Shown one piece after another: positions 41,084 to 48,289 of a stretch of DNA of 64,000 nucleotides. The first letter of the stretch is position 1; each line of letters opens with the position of its first letter. Made by a program: the position numbers and the translations under genes. Source of the DNA: Lentzea waywayandensis (GTDB taxonomy: Bacteria; Actinomycetota; Actinomycetes; Mycobacteriales; Pseudonocardiaceae); assembly GCF_900115955.1 (NCBI RefSeq), contig NZ_FOYL01000015.1, forward strand, positions 154,186 through 218,185, read 5' to 3'. The notes under the pieces were generated by a model. That model made no database searches, had not been told where the DNA came from, and was given only the letters and a program-made list of their open reading frames with translations.

Positions 41084-41730
41084 CAGGACGCTGGACCGAC
41101 GGGTCCGTCGCCGATCACGTCGCGCGACACCTGGGCATGCGCGAGCCTCCGGACCGCCTTGAGAACCGTGTCGCCGATGAGGGTGCCGACGACCATCGCC
41201 TCGATGATGTCGTCGCGCGTGCTCTGCCGTGCGATGTAGTCGAGGTCGGCCTGCGCGATGATCTTCAACCCCTCCAGGTAGGGGTCGAGCAGGTCGCGGA
41301 ACTGGTCGTGCCCGACCGAGCGGGCGACGGACAGGGCGGCCGCAAGCATGTGGGTCACGTTGGACTCGGTGACGTCGGCGCACTCCGTCTCGCCCTGCCG
41401 CGCGAAGAAGCCCTGGACGTCCTCGATCGCGAGCGGGTCGAGCTCCACCGCGCTCGGCTGACTGATGGCCTCCTGCACGGCGCCGAGCTTGTTGTGCAGC
41501 GACTCGTCGCGGGTGTCGATGGCGGCGAGGACCTCGCGCACCGACGCGATGGAGAGGCCGCCGACGTCCGCGAGGGCACGCACCAGCCGGAGTCTGCGCA
41601 GGTGCTCGTCGTCGTAGTGGGCCTGGTTCGGGCTGGTCAGCACACCGGCGGGCAGCAGTCCCTCGCGCAGGTAGTACTTGATCGTCGGCACCGGAACGCC
41701 GCTTCTCTTCGAAAGCTCGCCAACACGCAT
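41083..41730 (-). CDS. MerR-family transcriptional regulator
   Basis: A 215-aa protein. The N-terminal MerR winged helix is residues 1-70 (MRVGELSKRSGVPVPTIKYY, LREGLLPAGVL, HLRRLRLVRALADVGGLSIA). A dimerisation helix follows (REVLAAIDTRDESLHNKLGA), and the larger helical C-terminal domain (~100-215) probably binds an organic ligand; no metal-binding Cys cluster is present. It is divergent from two membrane protein genes with a MerR-type dyad between them, so it most likely controls those genes. Its stop codon overlaps the palindromic repeat element. Confidence 0.88.
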   Translation of the reverse strand: MRVGELSKRSGVPVPTIKYYLREGLLPAGVLTSPNQAHYDDEHLRRLRLVRALADVGGLSIASVREVLAAIDTRDESLHNKLGAVQEAISQPSAVELDPLAIEDVQGFFARQGETECADVTESNVTHMLAAALSVARSVGHDQFRDLLDPYLEGLKIIAQADLDYIARQSTRDDIIEAMVVGTLIGDTVLKAVRRLAHAQVSRDVIGDGPVGPAS

Positions 41731-41774
41731 ATGGATAGTGTAGCTTCCGGATAGCAGAGAGTGCCGCTATCCAT
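41731..41774. promoter_or_regulatory. MerR operator region between divergent genes
   Basis: The inner dyad is GGATAGC (41749-41755) and GCTATCC (41766-41772) with 10 bp between, typical of a MerR site in a long promoter spacer. An outer perfect pair, ATGGATAG (41731-41738) and CTATCCAT (41767-41774), overlaps it. Three copies of GGATAG in 44 bp suggest two alternative or cooperative sites for the divergent pair. Confidence 0.7.
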
Positions 41775-41789
41775 TCAGGGGGTATAGAG

Positions 41790-42671
41790 ATGCTTCGCAC
41801 ATGGCACCGGCCGTTAGTGGTCTTCGGCGGGTTGATGGCCGTCCTGATCCCGGTCGCGCTCCTCGGGCTCCTGATCGACGACCGGACGCTGGTCAACTCG
41901 CCGATCTGGCTCAAGCCGCTCAAGTTCGCCGTGTCGCTGGCGATCTACGCGTTCACGCTGGCGTGGCTGCTCACGTTCCTGAAGAGGTTCCAGCGCGTCG
42001 GCTGGTGGGCAGGCACGATCCTGGCGACGGCCGGCGCGCTGGAGATGGTCGTGATCGTTGGCCAGGTCGTGCGCGGCAAGCGCAGCCACTTCAACTTCGA
42101 GACGCCACTCGACACGACGTTGTTCTCGATCATGGGCTCCACGATCGTCGTGCTGTGGGTGACGCACGCGATCGTCGCGGTGCTGCTGTGGCGGACGAAG
42201 ATCGAGAACGAGGCCCTGGCGTGGTCCATCCGGCTCGGGCTCCTCATCTCGTTCCTGGGCCTCGGCGTCGGGTTCCTCATGACGCAGCCGAAGCCCGGTC
42301 AGGCCCTCGACGGGGGCACGCTCGGCGCGCACACGGTCGGCGCGCCCGACGGCGGCGCCTACATGGCGATCACCGGGTGGAGCACCGAGCACGGCGACCT
42401 GCGGGTCGGGCACTTCGTGGGCATGCACGCGCTACAGGTGCTGCCGGTGCTCATCGCGCTGCTGGGCAGCCGCGCCACCACGAAGCTCGCCTGGGTCGCG
42501 AGCGGATCGTTCCTGGGGATCTTCCTGCTCGTGACCTGGCAGGCGCTGCGCGGCCAGTCCCTGGTCCAGCCCGACAGCACGACCCTGCTCACGCTCGCAG
42601 GCATCGTCATCGCGACCGCACTGGGTGTGGTGTGGGCGCGCGAACCGAAGAAGGAGCTCGTGGACGCATGA
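41790..42671 (+). CDS. Multi-pass membrane protein of unknown function
   Basis: The protein has 293 aa and about seven membrane helices, including VVFGGLMAVLIPVALLGLL, FAVSLAIYAFTLAWLLTFL, ILATAGALEMVVIVGQVV, TIVVLWVTHAIVAVLLW and TLLTLAGIVIATALGVVW. Polar motifs between them (KRSHFNFETPLDTTLFSIMG and GDLRVGHFVGMHALQ) contain conserved-looking His residues that could bind a cofactor. GGGGG precedes the ATG. It overlaps the ABA4-like gene by 4 bp and is probably activated by the divergent MerR protein. I do not recognise the family. Confidence 0.75.
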   Translation: MLRTWHRPLVVFGGLMAVLIPVALLGLLIDDRTLVNSPIWLKPLKFAVSLAIYAFTLAWLLTFLKRFQRVGWWAGTILATAGALEMVVIVGQVVRGKRSHFNFETPLDTTLFSIMGSTIVVLWVTHAIVAVLLWRTKIENEALAWSIRLGLLISFLGLGVGFLMTQPKPGQALDGGTLGAHTVGAPDGGAYMAITGWSTEHGDLRVGHFVGMHALQVLPVLIALLGSRATTKLAWVASGSFLGIFLLVTWQALRGQSLVQPDSTTLLTLAGIVIATALGVVWAREPKKELVDA

Positions 42672-43117
42672 CCGCCACCCTGTTCGACCTGACGTTCCTG
42701 CTGATCGCGCCGTTCTGGCTGCTCATGATCTTCGCGCCGAAGTGGTCGTGGACGCGGAGGATCGCCGAGTCGCACCTGATCGTGCTGCCGCCGGTCGTGA
42801 TCTACGTCGTGCTGATGATCCCCGTGCTGCCGGAGCTGCTGCCGCTGGTCACGAGGCCCGAGATCGGCCCGCTGGCCGAGTTCATGAGCACGCCGACCGG
42901 CGCGGCGCTGGTGTGGGCGCACATGATCGCGTGGGACCTGTTCGTCGGGCGCTGGATGTACCTCGAAGGGCGCCGGCTGGACGTGCACCCGCTGGTCATG
43001 GCACCCGTTCTGGTGATCACCATCCTGCTGGCCCCGGTCGGGTTGCCGCTGTTCCTGATCGTGCGCAAGGTGTGTGACACAACGAACAGGGGCACCGCAG
43101 TGGTTACTCACCAGTAA
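42668..43117 (+). CDS. ABA4-like (DUF4281) membrane protein
   Basis: A 149-aa protein with four membrane helices (LTFLLIAPFWLLMIFAP, LIVLPPVVIYVVLMIPVLPE, MIAWDLFVGRWMYLEGR, VMAPVLVITILLAPVGLPLF). The AWDLFVGRWMYLEGR segment is characteristic of the ABA4-like family, named after plant neoxanthin synthase; bacterial members have no proven function. The ATGA overlap with the upstream gene shows translational coupling, suggesting that the two membrane proteins work together. The stop codon lies inside an operator-like palindrome of the next operon. Confidence 0.8.
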   Translation: MTATLFDLTFLLIAPFWLLMIFAPKWSWTRRIAESHLIVLPPVVIYVVLMIPVLPELLPLVTRPEIGPLAEFMSTPTGAALVWAHMIAWDLFVGRWMYLEGRRLDVHPLVMAPVLVITILLAPVGLPLFLIVRKVCDTTNRGTAVVTHQ

Positions 43118-43148
43118 CTAGGGTTAGAGTTGGCGTTACCGACCGGTA
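43103..43148 (+). promoter_or_regulatory. Tandem operator-like palindromes ahead of fadA-fadB
   Basis: GTTACTCACCAGTAAC (43103-43118; arms GTTACT/AGTAAC) and TACCGACCGGTA (43137-43148; arms TACCG/CGGTA) are spaced 18 bp apart. Between them lies TAGAGT (43125-43130), a possible -10. TTAC...GTAA palindromes are typical of TetR-family fatty-acid regulators in actinobacteria; the match is by resemblance only. The first overlaps the stop codon of the upstream gene. Confidence 0.6.
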
Positions 43149-43208
43149 GGGATGTCGCGCAGCCCGCCGGTAGTGGACAGAGTTGTCACCACAAGTGGAG
43201 GAGACGCC

Positions 43209-44423
43209 GTGGCCGCACCAGCAGCGCCGGCACGCGTTCGGAACGTGGTCTTCGTCGACGGCGTCCGCACGCCGTTCGGCAAGGCCGGCCCGAAGGGGAT
43301 TTTCGCCGAGACCCGTGCAGACGACCTCATCGTGAAGGTCATCCGTGAGCTGCTGCGCAGGCACCCCGAGCTGCCGCCGGAGCGGGTCGACGAGGTCGCC
43401 ATCGCCGCGACCACGCAGATCGGCGACCAGGGCCTCACGCTCGGCCGCACCGCCGCACTGCTCGCGGGCCTGCCGAAGTCGGTCCCCGGCTACTCGATCG
43501 ACCGCATGTGCGCGGGCGCGATGACCGCCGTGACCACGGCCGCGAGCGGCATCGCGTTCGGCGCCTACGACGTCGCCATCGCGGGCGGTGTCGAGCACAT
43601 GGGCCGCCACCCGATGGGCGAGGGCGTCGACCCGAACCCGCGCTTCCTGTCGGACAAGATCGTCGACACCAGCGCGCTGGTCATGGGGCAGACCGCGGAG
43701 AACCTGCACGACCGGTTCCCGCACATCACCAAGGACCGCACCGACGCCTACGCGGCCGCCTCGCAGGCCAAGTACGCCGACGCGATCAAGAACGGCAAGA
43801 TCGGGCCGGAGCTCGTGCCCGTCGCGACCCGCTCCGCGGAGAACGGCTGGGGCCTCGCGACGGCCGACGAGCCGCCGCGTCCGGGCACCACGGTCGAGGA
43901 CCTGGCGAAGCTCAAGACGCCGTTCCGTCCGCACGGCCGGATCACCGCGGGCAACGCGGCCGGTCTGAACGACGGCGCGACCGGCTGCATCCTCGCCGAG
44001 GAGGAGACCGCGCGCGAGCTCGGCCTGCCGATCGGCATGCGGATGGTCGGCTACTCGTTCCTGGGTGTCGAGCCCGAGGTCATGGGCATCGGCCCGGTCC
44101 CCGCCACCGAGAAGGCACTCCAGCGCGCCGGTCTGTCCATTGAGGACATCGGCCTGTTCGAGGTCAACGAGGCGTTCGCCATCCAGGTGCTCGCGTTCCT
44201 CGACCACTTCGGCATCGCCGACGACGACGCCCGCGTCAACCAGTGGGGCGGCGCTATCGCGACCGGCCACCCGCTGGCCTCCAGCGGCGTGCGTCTGATG
44301 ACGCAGCTGTCGCGTCAGTTCGCCGAGCGTCCGGACGTGCGCTACGGCCTCACCACCATGTGCATCGGCATCGGCATGGGCGGGACCGTCATCTGGGAGA
44401 ACCCGAACTGGAGTGGCAAGTGA
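43209..44423 (+). CDS. fadA: Acetyl-CoA acyltransferase (3-ketoacyl-CoA thiolase, FadA)
   Basis: A 404-aa thiolase that cleaves 3-ketoacyl-CoA to acetyl-CoA and shortened acyl-CoA. The nucleophilic Cys is in YSIDRMCAGAMTAV, followed by FEVNEAFA, the catalytic His in GGAIATGHPLASSG and the second catalytic Cys in TTMCIGIGMGG. The GTG at 43209 follows GGAGGAGACGCC; an upstream in-frame extension is not supported. It is the first gene of the fadA-fadB operon; its TGA overlaps the fadB GTG by 4 bp, as expected for subunits of one trifunctional complex. Confidence 0.94.
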   Translation: MAAPAAPARVRNVVFVDGVRTPFGKAGPKGIFAETRADDLIVKVIRELLRRHPELPPERVDEVAIAATTQIGDQGLTLGRTAALLAGLPKSVPGYSIDRMCAGAMTAVTTAASGIAFGAYDVAIAGGVEHMGRHPMGEGVDPNPRFLSDKIVDTSALVMGQTAENLHDRFPHITKDRTDAYAAASQAKYADAIKNGKIGPELVPVATRSAENGWGLATADEPPRPGTTVEDLAKLKTPFRPHGRITAGNAAGLNDGATGCILAEEETARELGLPIGMRMVGYSFLGVEPEVMGIGPVPATEKALQRAGLSIEDIGLFEVNEAFAIQVLAFLDHFGIADDDARVNQWGGAIATGHPLASSGVRLMTQLSRQFAERPDVRYGLTTMCIGIGMGGTVIWENPNWSGK

Positions 44424-46528
44424 CCATCACCGCTGAGGAAGCAAAGGCGATCTTCCCCGACGAGGTCGTCACCGTTGCCAAGACTCGTCTGATCTCGGTA
44501 CCGGGCTTGGACAAGCCGGTCGCGTTCATCACGATCGACAACGGCCTGGACCACACCCGCCCGTCGACGTTCGGCCCGCAGTCGCTCGTGTCGCTCGGCG
44601 CGGCGTTCGACGAGGCCTACGCGGCCTCCCCCGCCGCCATCGCGGTGACGGGCAAGCCGTTCATCTTCGCGGTCGGCGCGGACCTGACGGCGGTCGAGCA
44701 GGCGACGGACCGCTCGCAGGGCGTCACGATCGGCAAGCTCGGCCACGACGTCTTCAAGAAGTTCACCGACTCGGACGTCCCGACCTTCGCCTTCGTCAAC
44801 GGCGCGGTCATGGGCGGTGGCCTGGAGCTCGCGCTGTCGTGCCACTACCGCACGCTGGCGTCGAACGCGGCCGCGATCGCGCTGCCCGAGGTGTTCCTGG
44901 GCCTGTTCCCGGGCTGGGGCGGCACGCAGCTGCTGCCGAACCTGATCGGCGCCAACGACGCCGTGACGGTGATCTTCGAGAACGCGTTGAACCAGAACAA
45001 GATGCTCAAGCCGAAGGAAGCTCTGGCACTGGGCATCGCGGACGTGCTGTTCGACTCCGCCGACTACCTGGAGCAGTCGCTGCTGTGGCTGTCCGGTGTC
45101 GTGCGCGGCGAGATCACGGTGCCGCGCAAGGAGATCGACCGCGGCGAGGCGTGGGACGCCGCCGTCGCGCGGGCCAAGGGCATCGTGCACGGCAAGACCA
45201 AGGGCGCGGCGCCCGGCGCGTTGAAGGCGCTGGAGCTGCTGGAGCTGGCGCGCGAGAACGACCTGGACAAGGGCTACGCCGCCGAGACCGAGGGCCTCGC
45301 GGACCTCGTCATGAGCGACGAGCTGCGTGCGGGCCTGTACTCGTTCAACCTGGTGCAGAAGCGTGCGAAGCGGCCGGCCGGCGCACCGGACAAGTCGTTG
45401 GCGCGCAAGGTCACCAAGGTCGGTGTCGTCGGCGCGGGCCTGATGGCCTCGCAGATGGCGCTGCTGTTCATCCGCCGCCTGCACGTGCCGGTCGTGCTGA
45501 CCGACATCGACCAGGCGCGCGTGGACAAAGGCGTCGGCTACGTCCACAGCGAGATCGACAAGCTGGCGGGCAAGAAGCGGATCTCGCCGGACGAGGCGAA
45601 CCGCCTGAAGGCGCTGGTGTCCGGCTCGCTCGACAAGGCCGCGTTCTCCGACGCCGACTTCGTGATCGAGGCCGTGTTCGAGGACCTCGCCGTGAAGCAG
45701 CAGGTGTTCGCCGAGGTCGAGGAGCACGTCTCCGCGGAGGCGATCCTGGCCACGAACACGTCGTCGCTGTCGATCACGGACATGGCGTCGAAGCTCAAGC
45801 ACCCCGAGCGGGTCGTGGGCTTCCACTTCTTCAACCCGGTCGCGGTCATGCCGCTGCTGGAGATCGTGCGCGCCGAGCAGACCGACGACGCCACGCTGGC
45901 GACGGCGTTCTCAATCGGCAAGCAGCTCAAGAAGTCGTCGGTGCTCGTGAAGGACGCGCCCGCGTTCGTCGTGAACCGCCTGCTGACCCGCTTCATGGGC
46001 GAGGTCATCAAGTCGGTCGACGAGGGCACGTCGTTCGAGGTCGCCGACAGGGCCACCGAGCCGCTGGGCCTGCCGATGTCGCCGATGATCCTGCTTCAGC
46101 TGGTCGGTTCCGCCGTCGCGCTGCACGTGTCGGAGACGATGCACGGCGCGTTCCCGGACCGCTTCTCGGTGTCGGAGAACATGAAGAAGTTCGTCGCCGC
46201 CGGCAAGGGCGCAGTCTGGCAGTGGGACTCGACGGGCAAGCAGACCGTCGACCCCGAGGTCCAGGCCCTGTGGCAGTTCGGTGACGCACCGCTGACCGGC
46301 GACGAGGTGAAGAACCGCGCGCTGGAAGCGTTGGCCGAGGAGATCCGGATCATGCTCGACGAGGGCGTGGTCGCGGAGGCACAGGACATCGACCTGTGCA
46401 TGCTCCTGGGCGCCGGGTGGCCGTTCTGGCTAGGCGGCATCACGCCGTACCTGGACCGCACCGGCATCTCGGAGAAGGTCACGGGCAAGCGTTTCCTGGC
46501 ACCAGGCGTGGCTTCCGTGCCTGCCTAG
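44420..46528 (+). CDS. fadB: Fatty-acid oxidation alpha subunit FadB (enoyl-CoA hydratase / 3-hydroxyacyl-CoA dehydrogenase)
   Basis: A 702-aa two-domain enzyme. The N-terminal enoyl-CoA hydratase (~1-300) has the oxyanion loop FIFAVGADLTAVEQ and NGAVMGGGLELALSCHYRT, with acid residues in ALPEVFLGLFPGWGGTQ. The NAD-dependent 3-hydroxyacyl-CoA dehydrogenase (~325-700) has the Rossmann motif VGVVGAGLMASQMALLF, NTSSLSITDMA, VVGFHFFNPVAVMPLLEIV with the catalytic His, and LVKDAPAFVVNRLL. It hydrates enoyl-CoA and oxidises the product for FadA to cleave. Coupled to fadA by a GTGA overlap. It ends at a strong terminator. Confidence 0.94.
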   Translation: MTITAEEAKAIFPDEVVTVAKTRLISVPGLDKPVAFITIDNGLDHTRPSTFGPQSLVSLGAAFDEAYAASPAAIAVTGKPFIFAVGADLTAVEQATDRSQGVTIGKLGHDVFKKFTDSDVPTFAFVNGAVMGGGLELALSCHYRTLASNAAAIALPEVFLGLFPGWGGTQLLPNLIGANDAVTVIFENALNQNKMLKPKEALALGIADVLFDSADYLEQSLLWLSGVVRGEITVPRKEIDRGEAWDAAVARAKGIVHGKTKGAAPGALKALELLELARENDLDKGYAAETEGLADLVMSDELRAGLYSFNLVQKRAKRPAGAPDKSLARKVTKVGVVGAGLMASQMALLFIRRLHVPVVLTDIDQARVDKGVGYVHSEIDKLAGKKRISPDEANRLKALVSGSLDKAAFSDADFVIEAVFEDLAVKQQVFAEVEEHVSAEAILATNTSSLSITDMASKLKHPERVVGFHFFNPVAVMPLLEIVRAEQTDDATLATAFSIGKQLKKSSVLVKDAPAFVVNRLLTRFMGEVIKSVDEGTSFEVADRATEPLGLPMSPMILLQLVGSAVALHVSETMHGAFPDRFSVSENMKKFVAAGKGAVWQWDSTGKQTVDPEVQALWQFGDAPLTGDEVKNRALEALAEEIRIMLDEGVVAEAQDIDLCMLLGAGWPFWLGGITPYLDRTGISEKVTGKRFLAPGVASVPA

Positions 46529-46541
46529 TGTGTGGTGTCGC

Positions 46542-46577
46542 TGAAGCCCCGGCTCTCTCGACGGAGCCGGGGCTTCA
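46542..46577. terminator. Terminator of the fadA-fadB operon
   Basis: TGAAGCCCCGGCTC (46542-46555) and GAGCCGGGGCTTCA (46564-46577) form a perfect 14-bp stem with an 8-base loop. The right arm includes the stop codon of the convergent 105-aa gene, so it probably serves both strands. Confidence 0.88.
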
Positions 46578-46892
46578 CTCCGTTTCGGGCAGGTACTGCT
46601 CCGCGCTGCCGTCCTCGCGGATGAAGTAGGCGTCGATGTTCGTCGCGCGCAACGTCACCTCGGAGCCCGCCACCAGGTCCCGGTAACGCAGCAGGTCCGG
46701 CAGGCCGATGGCGACGACCTCGAACGGGTTCTTCTGGCGCAGCATCAACGACCTGCGCAACGCCTCGCTGAACGCCCAGCGGGGTGAATCGTCGTCCTGC
46801 GGTACCTCTACCAGCGCGCCTTCGAGCTGACGTTCGAGCGCGGCCCGCACGTGGTCCGCCGTGCCCCACGTCGCGATGTCCGTGACAGTCAT
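46575..46892 (-). CDS. Hypothetical protein (105 aa)
   Basis: A soluble alpha/beta-like protein starting MTVTDIATWGTADHVRAALE, with RWAFSEALRRSLMLRQKNPF in the middle and YFIREDGSAEQYLPETE at the end. Nothing identifies the family. ATG at 46892. The intergenic space toward the next gene is short (59 bp), and the two genes would be divergent. Its codon use and composition are like its neighbours, so it is likely a real gene. Confidence 0.6.
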   Translation of the reverse strand: MTVTDIATWGTADHVRAALERQLEGALVEVPQDDDSPRWAFSEALRRSLMLRQKNPFEVVAIGLPDLLRYRDLVAGSEVTLRATNIDAYFIREDGSAEQYLPETE

Positions 46893-46951
46893 GTGTCACG
46901 TATCGGGATAAACCGCGGGATCATTAGCCGTTCGGATGTTTCGATCAGGTC

Positions 46952-47444
46952 ATGTTCCCGTGTCGCGCGATCCTGTTGGACGCCGACGGCCGCTGACCCC
47001 GTTCCCCCTGCGCCCAGCCGGCTTCACCCACGCATCAAATCCGTCCGTACGGTTTTTTTCCGGCCCCTGCGTGTGTGGCTGGACCCGTCGCACGGTCCGT
47101 GGCTGCTCTCTCTCGCGGCGGCCACCGGCGCGGATCTGGTGTGGGCGACGACGTGGGAGCACGAGGCGAACGAGTTCATAGGACCGCGCATCGGACTGCC
47201 CGAACTGGAGTGGATCGACTTCGGCGGGCGCGGCGCGGATCACCGGGACGGCCACCACGGCAAGGTTCCCGCGATCACCGAGTGGGTGGGGACGCGTCCG
47301 ATCGCGTGGCTGGACGACGACTTCCAGCCACGTGACCAGGAATGGGCGTCCAGCAGGCCGGACACGCTGCTGGTGCCGGTCGACCCGCGCAAGGGGATCG
47401 GCGCGGATCACCTGGAACGGGTCCGGGCGTTCCTCACCGGTTGA
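46952..47444 (+). pseudogene. HAD-like hydrolase domain gene broken by two frameshifts
   Basis: The 3' part encodes LRVWLDPSHGPWLLSLAAAT, LVWATTWEHEANEFIG and PIAWLDDDFQPRDQEWA, a pattern of HAD-like actinobacterial proteins that normally begin with an ILLDVDGVLNP motif. That N-terminal motif is present but in other frames: MFPCRAILLDADG from 46952 (stops at once), then LTPFPLRPAGFTH in the next frame, then RIKSVRTVFFRPLRVWLD in the final frame. The frames step by -1 twice, as expected from two single-base deletions, near 46997 and near 47030. It may be a true pseudogene or assembly error. Without the N-terminal Asp residues the remaining frame could not be catalytic. Confidence 0.65.
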
Positions 47445-47465
47445 CCGCGAACTCCCGCCGGGGGC

Positions 47466-47873
47466 TCAGACCTGACGGATCGGCACGACCTCCACGAGCC
47501 GTTCGACGTCCTTGAAGTCCTTGACGTTCATCGTCAGCACCGGCAGGCCCGCGACCGCCGCCGTGGCCGCGATCTGGAGATCCATCCGCCGCGGCCGAGG
47601 CGACCGGCCCGCCCGCCTCACCAGCGAAGCCATCTGCCCGTAGACCTTGGCCTCCTCGACGCCGAACGGCAGCACCTCGAACGTCTGCAGCGCCGCGTAG
47701 TACCGCTCCGTGCGCGCGAACCGCTCGACCGGGTCCTCGGTGTCGAGCCCGAACGCCAGCTCCGCGATCGTGACGGCGCTCAGGAACGGCCGGGCGTTCA
47801 GGTACTCGCCCAGGTTCGCCCGCTCCAGCCTGATCAGGACGCAGGTGTCGAGCAGACAGCTCAGCTCTGCCAC
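47466..47873 (-). CDS. vapC: PIN-domain toxin (VapC-type ribonuclease)
   Basis: A 135-aa PIN-domain protein. Metal-binding acids: D9 (CLLDTCVLI), E38 (TIAELAFGLD), D98 (RRMDLQIAATA) and D119 (LTMNVKDFKD), with N116 nearby. VapC toxins are Mg-dependent RNases, usually cutting tRNA or rRNA. It starts GTG at 47873 and overlaps the antitoxin gene by 13 bp, so the antitoxin is made first. Target RNA unknown. Confidence 0.9.
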   Translation of the reverse strand: MAELSCLLDTCVLIRLERANLGEYLNARPFLSAVTIAELAFGLDTEDPVERFARTERYYAALQTFEVLPFGVEEAKVYGQMASLVRRAGRSPRPRRMDLQIAATAAVAGLPVLTMNVKDFKDVERLVEVVPIRQV

Positions 47874-48148
47874 GGGTCTACCAGCGGGTCGTCCGTGCCG
47901 AACACCTCGTCGGCGGCTCGCCGGTCGGCCTCCCAGCGGTCCGCGTCGACGGACGGCAGGGTGCCGAACAGCACCTGCGCCTCACCGAGCGACGGCCTCG
48001 AGACGACCTCCGCGCGATAGGGCGAGAGCTGGGCGACAGGCTTGTTGTTGCGGGTGACGACGAAGCTCTCACCCGCCTCGACGCGCCGCATGATCTCCGC
48101 GTTGTCGTTGCGGAGCTCACGCTGGCCGATGGCTTTGAGCTGCTGCAT
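47861..48148 (-). CDS. Phd/YefM-type antitoxin
   Basis: A 95-aa protein. The N-terminal Phd/YefM DNA-binding domain has IGQRELRNDNAEIMRRVEAG and SFVVTRNNKPVAQLSPY. The C-terminal ~40 residues (LPSVDADRWEADRRAADEVF, acidic, ending DPLVDPWQS) would wrap the PIN toxin. The first gene of the toxin-antitoxin operon, ATG at 48148. Inverted and direct CTGTAGC repeats lie upstream and fit autorepression by the complex. Confidence 0.9.
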   Translation of the reverse strand: MQQLKAIGQRELRNDNAEIMRRVEAGESFVVTRNNKPVAQLSPYRAEVVSRPSLGEAQVLFGTLPSVDADRWEADRRAADEVFGTDDPLVDPWQS

Positions 48149-48155
48149 GCCACCA

Positions 48156-48197
48156 CTGTAGCTCAACCCACCAATAAGTGCTACAGAGTAGCTACAG
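48156..48197 (-). promoter_or_regulatory. Autoregulatory repeats of the toxin-antitoxin operon
   Basis: CTGTAGC at 48156-48162, and its complement GCTACAG at 48180-48186 and again at 48191-48197 (11 bp apart, about one helical turn). They lie immediately upstream of the antitoxin start, as expected for binding sites of an antitoxin/toxin complex. Confidence 0.65.
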
Positions 48198-48276
48198 CCC
48201 CGCCCGGCCATCCGGCAGGCGTGAGCCGGCACGCCCTGCAACGCACAGGCTCTAGCGCAACGCCTCGGAACGCCGA

Positions 48277-48282
48277 TACCGT
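48277..48282 (+). promoter_or_regulatory. -10 box of a leaderless promoter for the GH5 gene
   Basis: TACCGT, followed by seven bases and the GTG start codon at 48290. No ribosome-binding site is present, so the mRNA probably starts at the start codon. The same box and spacing recur elsewhere in the window. Confidence 0.55.
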
Positions 48283-48289
48283 CACATAT

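Noticed and set aside
47466..48148. A mobile element around the toxin-antitoxin pair
   Set aside because: No transposase, integrase, direct-repeat or tRNA boundary was seen near it.
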